NCBI GenBank assembly: GCA_007122745.1
Contig: SKTA01000137.1
Coordinates: 1 to 5,190 of the forward strand
Source: Bacteroidales bacterium
GTDB taxonomy: Bacteria; Bacteroidota; Bacteroidia; Bacteroidales; UBA7960
Direction: 5' to 3'
DNA: 5,190 bases
Positions 1 to 5,190 of this stretch are shown here, piece after piece. A program made the translations under genes and the position numbers. The notes below the pieces were generated by a model that was not told the DNA's origin, made no database searches, and saw only the letters and a program-made list of their open reading frames with translations. The first letter of the stretch is position 1, and every line of letters starts with the position of its first letter.

Positions 1-448
1 TACTGTAGGTGCTGTGTTCATAATGATCAATGTCTTTACCCGATGATCGATGTTTAAGGTGGACGCCCAATGCGTATTCGTTTGACCGGAGCGTATTGTA
101 AAACCCTTCAAAGTAGGGTGTCTGATAGGACCCATATCCCGCTTTTACCAAACCTTTGTAGAGTCTGGGGAGCGGTTCTCCCCGCATCCTGGCAGGTGTA
201 AGTTGCTCTGGCACAAACCGGGTAACGAGCTTTTTGGGCTGAATGGCATAATTAAAATCCATTTCCACTGAAAGGGTATCTGCGATTACCGGGTTGGTGT
301 TTATCTTGAATGCGTCTGAAATGCTTGGCTCGTAGGGAGCTACCACCTGTATTTCATCGATTTCCAGTGGTCTTTGTCCCAATAGGTCATTTCCAGCAAA
401 AAATAACAGAACTGCTGTGATGGTGCTTATATATGCTATCTTTCTCAT
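1..448 (-). CDS. Exported outer-membrane beta-barrel protein of the VVAPYEPSISDAF type, C-terminal part outside window
   Basis: The first 149 codons are visible, and the gene continues past the left edge. Residues 1-24 form a signal peptide: MRK, then a hydrophobic core, ending LLG before Gln25. Residues 35-49 read VVAPYEPSISDAFKI, a block I recognise from Bacteroidota outer-membrane proteins often labelled TonB-dependent receptor or hypothetical protein. From about residue 98 there is an alternating aromatic/polar pattern with Gly turns (GLVKAGYGSYQTPYFEGFY, then EYALGVHLKH), which looks like the first barrel strands. Only about 70 residues separate the signal peptide from these strands. That is too few for a normal TonB plug of roughly 130-150 residues, and no carboxypeptidase-like N-terminal domain is seen, so a TonB-dependent label would be doubtful. 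The ATG at 448 lies 20 bases after the TPR gene's stop, with only a loose purine run (AAGAAGA) upstream. The two genes are probably cotranscribed. Substrate and function are not known. Confidence 0.8.
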   Translation of the reverse strand, partial: MRKIAYISTITAVLLFFAGNDLLGQRPLEIDEIQVVAPYEPSISDAFKINTNPVIADTLSVEMDFNYAIQPKKLVTRFVPEQLTPARMRGEPLPRLYKGLVKAGYGSYQTPYFEGFYNTLRSNEYALGVHLKHRSSGKDIDHYEHSTYS

Positions 449-468
449 GATGAGAGGTTTTATCTTCT

Positions 469-3400
469 TTAATGTCCAAATTCAACTTCCAGGGTGTCGG
501 TTTCCCTGATTTGCTGCATGCTTTGTTCCATTTCATGGATGAAATCCAGTTTGTTCTGTGCTTCCCTCCTGATTTCTGCTCCGTCGTAATTATCGATGAT
601 GCTCTGCAGCGTATGTTTTGCCTGAAAAGCGTTGTCTTTTTCAAGGTACACATCTGCCAGCAGCAGGAAGGTTCTTGCCAGCCAGTAATCGTATGCTGTA
701 AGCTTGCTGACATATTCGAATATCTGCTGTTCAGCTGCCTCATAGTCACCTTGCTTAAAGGTGATCAGGGTCAGGTTATACATCGCTTCAGCGGCTCTCT
801 GGTTTTCGGTCAGGTTTTTTGTCTTTGTCAGGGATTCGATGGCAATGTCGTTTTGGTTAAGCACTTTAGCAGAAAGTCCCCGGATGAGGTGCGCCTCTTG
901 TTCTGCTTCGGTTGCGATCTTATCTGTATTCAGAACAACCTGTGCTGCCTCCAGTGCTTCGGCATGGCGTTCCAGGTTATAATTGGAGCGCATGATCCCC
1001 GTTCGGGCTGTCAGCGTGTTGGCCCGAATGGATGTGTGTTCTTCCAATTGGTTATAATAGCCAAGAGCCTGCTCATAGTGTCCCATTTGAAACTGGATGC
1101 CAGAGGCACGCAGCAGGGCGTTTTCAAGAAATTTTGTCCTGGGACTTTCCACAACAAACCGGTACCCTTCGTATGCCTGCTGCAGCTGATCGCTGCGGAA
1201 ATAACATTCGGAGCGATAAAATTGAGCATTTACGGCAAAAAAGCCATCGGGGAATCGTTCCAGGTAATTCGAAAAGCTCTGAATGGCGCTGCTGCAGTCG
1301 CCTTGCAGGTAGCGGTTTTCTGCAGCCTGATAGGTCAGTGAATCTTGTTGTGCGGTGGTAATGTCTGCTATGCCTAACTCTTGTGTCAACTGAACAAATT
1401 CGTCAACACGGTCGAGGTCCACATAAATTACCTGCATTGCAGCCAGGGCTTCCTGTGCCTGTGATGTTGCCGGGAATATGCGGATCACCTCCCTGAACAT
1501 ATTCAAAGCCAGTTCATCTTCGTTGTTGTTGTAATGGATCAGCCCTGTTTTGAGCATCGCACTTTGTACGTATGTACTTGTTGAATGTTGGTTAATTACA
1601 TAACCGAAGTATTCGCGTGCTTTTTGGCCGTTGTTGAGGATCAGATAGCTGTTGGCGATTTCATACTTGCTGTCATCAACGAATGAGGAATGAGGGAAAT
1701 CATTAATGATCTCATTCATGGTGGCGATCTTCTCCTCGAAGTTACCGAGAATACCAAACACGAGCCCTTTCTGGAAGACAGCATAATCTACGTCGAGGAC
1801 ATTCATTTCAATGGCCCTGTCGTAGAAAGCCATTGCGTTGCGATAATCTTTGTTGATAAAATAGGAATCTGCCACGCGTAGCAAAGCATCATTGATCATG
1901 CGCGGATCTTCGTCACCGGCCCTGATAAATGCCCTGAAAGCCGGGATGGCAGCGCTGTATGACTTCTGGTTGAAGTGTGTATAACCTATCGAATAGTTGG
2001 CCCGGTGGAAATAGTTCAGCGTTTTGGCAGCAGGAGATGCAATAAACTGCTGATGGGCATTTCTGGCATTGTCGTACTGTCCCAGTCTGTAATATGCTTC
2101 TCCTGTCCAGTAAAAGCTTGATGCCAGCAGCAATTGGTTTTCCTGATGCGCTTGTGTTTTCCTGAAATGATTGATGGCATTTTGGAAGCCACCGTTGTTA
2201 AAAAGCTCTATGCCCCTGAAATAGGTAACCCTTTGATAGGCTTCACGCAGTCTGGGTGTGTCGAGTGTCGTATTCTCCAGTGATTCCAGGGCGTCTTTGT
2301 AATTTCGGGTCGTCAGGTATAGATCCACAAGGTTTGTATAGGCTTCTTCGCGTCGAGGGGAGCCAGGATATTTATTGATATACTTTTTAAATGACAGGAT
2401 CGCTTCATTGTAGGGGTCATAGGAAAGCTCAAAAGAGAGGAGGGCATATTTAAACAGCGACTCCTGTGCGATATCTTCCATGTATTCCATTTGGTATGCT
2501 TCCCGGAAGGCATTTCTGGCAAATCGTTTTTTATCGGTTTGCACATAACTGTAGCCAAGGTGGAAGTAAGCGTTTTGTGCCAACGCTCCACCTTCTGTTG
2601 TAACCCTTTCAAGGTGGGGGATGGCCTGTTCAAAAGCACCGGTAATGAAATAAGCAAAACCGATTTGATAATGGTCTTTCGGGGTGGCTGCAGACCCTGC
2701 ATCATCCATGTAAGTTTTAAGAAAGGGGATTGCCTGTTCGTATTCTGATCGTTCTGCATGGGCCTCCCCGATCAGTCTTGAAATTTCCGGCACCCGGCGG
2801 GGGGTGGCCTGTTCCAGCAGTCCGGGTGCCACTTTGAGTAATTCATCAAAACGTTGTTCAAGAAAATAAATGTGCACGATGTAATAAGGGACGACCGGAC
2901 CAAAAGCGGCATCTTCGGTAAGTGCTTCAAAACGTTCAAGGGCATCTGTATAGTTGCCCTTTGTGTAGGCGATGTGGCCGTAATAATAGGAGGCAGGACT
3001 GTAGTAGGAAGATGCCCGGTCTGTGATCCGGGCAAACAATGCCCGGGCTTCCGTTTCAAGCCCCTCCATGAAATGGCTGTATCCTTTTTTGAACAGGAAT
3101 TCGTCGCGCCTTTTGGTCTCTATGTCGCGGCTTTCCATGGTAGAAAACCACTTTTTTGCTTCACGGTAATTGCGCTCCCTATAGTTGATGTTTGCCAGGT
3201 GAAAGCGTGCCAGACGCTGTCCGACGTGGTTGGGATGTGTTTCCTTGAAACGGAGTATCAGGTCTTCAGCATCCGGGTTAAATAGCTCTGCAGCACAAAT
3301 GGCGGCATAGAGTGATGCCCCGGCGTTGAGGTCATTGTTTTTGTTTTCTGTTTGCCCCTTCACTTCAAGAAATAGCTGGCGGGCAGCACCATATTTCTCT

Positions 3401-3528
3401 TTGTTGTATAGCTCCAGTGCTGTGCGATAGGAAGCTTCAGGGTCTTGATGGATGGCTGTTTTTTGCGCAATGCCGTTCAGGGAAATGGTCAACAGCATCA
3501 TCCATATTAAAATAATTTTTCTTGTCAT
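469..3528 (-). CDS. Large exported tetratricopeptide-repeat (TPR) solenoid protein, 1019 residues
   Basis: The protein begins MTRKIILIWMMLL, a signal peptide with probable cleavage after Ala21 (G-I-A, then Gln22), so it should reside in the periplasm or at the inner face of the outer membrane. It is not a lipoprotein, because there is no lipobox Cys. From residue 33 to about 978 I count roughly 24 TPR-like helix pairs. Examples are 33-58, 178-203 (GHIAYTKGNYTDALERF), 284-309, 394-418, 469-496 (GEAYYRLGQYDNARNA), 546-573, 766-793, 802-829, 912-939 and 948-978. No catalytic domain is visible, and the last 40 residues form a polar helix and tail. TPR solenoids bind proteins, so a scaffold or assembly role is likely. 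The reading frame is open upstream to an ATG at 3621, but that lies inside rnpB and would destroy the signal peptide, so I chose the ATG at 3528. It has no Shine-Dalgarno sequence, only an AT-rich leader. The stop is TAA, and the barrel gene follows after 20 bases. Confidence 0.9.
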   Translation of the reverse strand: MTRKIILIWMMLLTISLNGIAQKTAIHQDPEASYRTALELYNKEKYGAARQLFLEVKGQTENKNNDLNAGASLYAAICAAELFNPDAEDLILRFKETHPNHVGQRLARFHLANINYRERNYREAKKWFSTMESRDIETKRRDEFLFKKGYSHFMEGLETEARALFARITDRASSYYSPASYYYGHIAYTKGNYTDALERFEALTEDAAFGPVVPYYIVHIYFLEQRFDELLKVAPGLLEQATPRRVPEISRLIGEAHAERSEYEQAIPFLKTYMDDAGSAATPKDHYQIGFAYFITGAFEQAIPHLERVTTEGGALAQNAYFHLGYSYVQTDKKRFARNAFREAYQMEYMEDIAQESLFKYALLSFELSYDPYNEAILSFKKYINKYPGSPRREEAYTNLVDLYLTTRNYKDALESLENTTLDTPRLREAYQRVTYFRGIELFNNGGFQNAINHFRKTQAHQENQLLLASSFYWTGEAYYRLGQYDNARNAHQQFIASPAAKTLNYFHRANYSIGYTHFNQKSYSAAIPAFRAFIRAGDEDPRMINDALLRVADSYFINKDYRNAMAFYDRAIEMNVLDVDYAVFQKGLVFGILGNFEEKIATMNEIINDFPHSSFVDDSKYEIANSYLILNNGQKAREYFGYVINQHSTSTYVQSAMLKTGLIHYNNNEDELALNMFREVIRIFPATSQAQEALAAMQVIYVDLDRVDEFVQLTQELGIADITTAQQDSLTYQAAENRYLQGDCSSAIQSFSNYLERFPDGFFAVNAQFYRSECYFRSDQLQQAYEGYRFVVESPRTKFLENALLRASGIQFQMGHYEQALGYYNQLEEHTSIRANTLTARTGIMRSNYNLERHAEALEAAQVVLNTDKIATEAEQEAHLIRGLSAKVLNQNDIAIESLTKTKNLTENQRAAEAMYNLTLITFKQGDYEAAEQQIFEYVSKLTAYDYWLARTFLLLADVYLEKDNAFQAKHTLQSIIDNYDGAEIRREAQNKLDFIHEMEQSMQQIRETDTLEVEFGH

Positions 3529-3538
3529 AACAGACTTA

Positions 3539-3554
3539 AAATTAAAAAGAAAAA
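3539..3554 (-). terminator. T-rich tract at rnpB 3' end, possible termination or processing region
   Basis: Directly after the 3' strand of P1 the minus strand reads TCTTTTTCTTTTTAAT. A T-rich run after a GC-rich pairing can release RNA polymerase, but P1 is a long-range helix. The nearest local hairpin (GCATCT-GTT-AGATGC, 3595-3581) is about 27 bases upstream of the run, too far for a standard intrinsic terminator. The stretch may instead mark where the RNA is trimmed, or give only partial termination before the TPR gene. Confidence 0.3.
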
Positions 3555-3923
3555 GACAGGCCTGTAAGCCGGGTTCTGTTGCATCTAACAGATGCCTTCT
3601 GTCATTTGTCTGGGACGTCACTCACGCGACGCCTCTAACGGCCTACCCTCCGGGATCGGGCGAGCAACCCTCTTGCCCCGGTATATTTGGCCTTTCAACA
3701 CATAAGGTTTACCCCCTTGAACGGTCACCCGGTCAAGGCGTGGGCTCTTACCCCACGTTTTCACCCTTACCGGCCCGGCTTGCACCAGACTTAGGCGGTT
3801 GTTTTCTGCGGCACTTTCTCTCGGCCGAAAACGGCCGGCTTCCCGTTAGGAAGTATGTTGCTCTGCGTTGCCCGGACTTTCCTCATACCGTGTGAACGGA
3901 ACGCGACAGAACGGCCTGCCTTT
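3552..3923 (-). ncRNA. rnpB: RNase P RNA, catalytic subunit (bacterial type A-like)
   Basis: This is the ribozyme that trims the 5' leader from pre-tRNAs, working with the RnpA protein. The ends are defined by helix P1: AAAGGCAGGCC (3923-3913) pairs with GGCCTGTCTTT (3562-3552). The hallmark block GAGGAAAGTCCGGGC lies at 3884-3870. Its AAG-U-CCGGG (3879-3871) pairs with CCCGGCTT (3573-3566) to form P4, with the universal bulged U at 3876. AGAAAGTGCCGCAGAAAAC starts at 3819, GGTAAGGGTGAAAACGTGG lies near 3770, and GGAGGGTAGGCCG lies near 3650. P12 is the CGGCCG-TTTT-CGGCCG hairpin at 3837-3822, and P18 is the GGCGTC/GACGTC hairpin near 3615-3635. The length of about 372 bases is normal. The exact termini are inferred from P1 and could shift by a few bases. 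The TPR gene starts about 23 bases beyond the 3' end on the same strand. Confidence 0.97.
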
Positions 3924-3937
3924 ATTGTTTTGATAAC

Positions 3938-3969
3938 GAAAAATAAGACGTTTAGGTATAAAACGCAAA
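3938..3969 (-). promoter_or_regulatory. Probable rnpB promoter, Bacteroidota sigma-type
   Basis: On the minus strand, TTTG (3969-3966) is followed by 20 bases and then TATTTTTC (3945-3938). This agrees with the Bacteroidota housekeeping promoter pattern TTTG, about 19-20 bases, TAnnTTTG, except for a C in the last place of the -7 box. Transcription would begin a few bases downstream, near 3935-3930, just ahead of the P1 helix of rnpB. The surrounding DNA is strongly AT-rich. The assignment is by pattern and position only. A perfect -7 box (TATTTTTG, 3984-3977) lies further upstream but lacks a TTTG at the right distance. Confidence 0.45.
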
Positions 3970-4109
3970 AATTATGCAAAAATAATACAATTCCAGCTAA
4001 TATATTTCCGGGGTTTGACGTTATCTAATCATTAGCCGGCGAAATTCACAAGCTATTTACTGCTGTTTGAAGCATTTGCCAATTGTCTAACCAACAACGC
4101 CTGAACCGC

Positions 4110-5190
4110 ATGCAGGGAAAATTTGTCAAGAATCTTACCCTATTGCTGGTCCTTAACCTGTTGATCAAGCCATTCTGGATCCTTGGCATTGATCGCTCCG
4201 TGCAAAACACCGTTGGTGCCGAAGAGTATGGCTTCTACTTTGCTGTTCTCAATTTTTCCTTTCTTTTTAATATTCTCCTCGATTTTGGAATCACCAATTT
4301 TAACAATAAAAACATTGCCCAAAACAACCACCTGCTTACAAAATACCTTTCAAACCTTTTGGGTCTAAAGCTTTTATTGTTTGTAATCTATATAATCATC
4401 ACGTTTACAAGCGCGTTTTTCATTCAATATAGTGCCGAACAGATAAGGTTGCTTTATTTCCTTGCCATCAACCAATTCCTGATCAGCATGATCCTATACC
4501 TGCGGTCAAATCTTGGCGGATTACACCTTTTTCGCACAGACAGCATCATTTCCGTGCTTGACCGGACACTGATGATTGTTATTTGTGCCGTATTGCTTTG
4601 GGGCAATGTGGTTCGGGAATTTAAGATCGAGTATTATATTTATGCACAAACGGCAGGCTATGTCCTTACGGCCCTGATCACCTTCGTCCTCGTTTTGCAA
4701 CGCACACAGAAAAAGTTGCTGCGATTTCACTGGAACTATCCTTTCCTGCTTGCTATCATCAGAAAAAGCTTTCCTTTTGCAATCCTTGTTTTGCTGATGA
4801 CCTTTTACAACCGCATCGACAGTGTGATGCTTGAACGCCTGCTGCCCGATGGTGCAAGGTTTTCCGGCATCTATGCTTCCGCTTACCGTCTGCTTGATGC
4901 CACCAATATGATCGCATATCTTTTTGCCGTATTGCTTCTCCCCATTTTTGCGCGGATGATCAAACAGAAAGACAACATCGAATACCTGGTGAAACTTGCT
5001 TTCACCCTGATTATCACCCCCGCCATCATCATTGCATCCGGTGCTTTCTTTTATTCCGACCAGATCATGGAGTTGCTCTATCCGATGCATCCCGGCGAAA
5101 CCCTTTTCGATTTTGAAATGCGTGTGCATGAATCTGCAAGAGTGTTTGGCATTCTGATGACCTGCTTCCTGGCGATATCCACAACCTATA
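4110..5190 (+). CDS. Polysaccharide-type MOP superfamily flippase (Wzx-like membrane transporter), 3' end outside window
   Basis: The frame is open from ATG 4110 to the window edge, giving 360 codons plus one base. The product is an integral inner-membrane protein with about ten visible hydrophobic segments: roughly residues 9-27, 42-60, 83-106, 114-131, 148-165, 178-197, 213-232, 264-281, 293-316 and 342-360. Family members usually have 12-14 segments in 430-500 residues, so about a fifth to a quarter is missing. The start (MQGKFVKN, then LNLLIKPFWILGIDRSVQN), the LLDFGITNFNN loop near 56-66, and YNRIDSVML followed by GIYASAYRL (233-261) resemble polysaccharide biosynthesis/export proteins that flip lipid-linked sugars across the membrane. 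The substrate is unknown. An in-frame TTG at 4083 is possible but less likely as a start. There is no Shine-Dalgarno sequence. The gene is transcribed away from rnpB, and no glycosyltransferase is visible. Confidence 0.88.
   Translation, partial: MQGKFVKNLTLLLVLNLLIKPFWILGIDRSVQNTVGAEEYGFYFAVLNFSFLFNILLDFGITNFNNKNIAQNNHLLTKYLSNLLGLKLLLFVIYIIITFTSAFFIQYSAEQIRLLYFLAINQFLISMILYLRSNLGGLHLFRTDSIISVLDRTLMIVICAVLLWGNVVREFKIEYYIYAQTAGYVLTALITFVLVLQRTQKKLLRFHWNYPFLLAIIRKSFPFAILVLLMTFYNRIDSVMLERLLPDGARFSGIYASAYRLLDATNMIAYLFAVLLLPIFARMIKQKDNIEYLVKLAFTLIITPAIIIASGAFFYSDQIMELLYPMHPGETLFDFEMRVHESARVFGILMTCFLAISTTY

Noticed and set aside
472..1341. Plus-strand open frame of 289 codons, rich in Cys, Phe and Val
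   Set aside because: It is the reverse complement of the TPR coding region. The TPR frame has a signal peptide and clear repeats, while this one has no recognisable domain.
3581..3595. GCATCT-AAC-AGATGC hairpin as an rnpB terminator
   Set aside because: It lies inside the RNA, upstream of the P4 and P1 3' strands, and about 27 bases from the T-rich run.
3529..3621. N-terminal extension of the TPR protein by 31 residues to an ATG at 3621
   Set aside because: It overlaps the conserved 3' part of rnpB and would bury the signal peptide that starts at 3528.
3822..3837. CGGCCG-AAAA-CGGCCG hairpin resembling a terminator stem
   Set aside because: It is helix P12 of RNase P RNA and has no T-run after it.
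3452..3895. Plus-strand open frame of 147 codons covering rnpB
   Set aside because: It is the antisense of the RNase P RNA. The sequence is constrained by RNA structure, and such frames are well-known false proteins.
4521..5129. Minus-strand open frame of 202 codons
   Set aside because: It lies opposite the flippase and is rich in His, Gln and Lys, as expected for the antisense of a membrane protein gene.

Overview
The window most likely comes from the chromosome of a Bacteroidota (Bacteroidetes) bacterium. The grounds are: exported proteins whose signal peptides end in Gly or Ala directly before Gln; no Shine-Dalgarno sequences before any of the three protein starts; a TTTG/TATTTTTC-type promoter upstream of rnpB; and gene products (a long TPR protein with a VVAPYEPSISDAF outer-membrane barrel, and a MOP-type flippase starting MQGKFVKN) that resemble Bacteroidota families. 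The genus cannot be fixed from the sequence alone.

Layout, reading the minus strand from right to left. The RNase P RNA gene rnpB occupies about 3923 down to 3552. Its P1 helix, the P4 helix with its bulged U, and the classic conserved blocks are all visible. About 23 bases after its 3' end comes a 1019-residue exported protein made almost wholly of TPR units (3528 to 469). Twenty bases later starts an exported beta-barrel protein (448 to beyond position 1), which is cut by the window edge. The three genes are co-directional and tightly spaced. On the plus strand, a polysaccharide-type MOP flippase starts at 4110 and runs off the right edge. The 186-base gap between rnpB and the flippase (3924-4109) holds the presumed rnpB promoter, a pair of 8-base direct repeats, and a short palindrome. 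I see no gene in it and no convincing flippase promoter.

How the parts fit together: the TPR protein and the barrel are probably translated from one mRNA and both enter the envelope, so they are likely partners (periplasmic TPR scaffold plus outer-membrane barrel). Their job is unknown. rnpB is a housekeeping RNA whose closeness to the TPR gene raises the question of read-through. The flippase is transcribed divergently and has no demonstrated link to the TPR/barrel pair. I see no CRISPR array, insertion sequence, tRNA or defence gene. The only plausible uncharacterised system here is the TPR/barrel pair.
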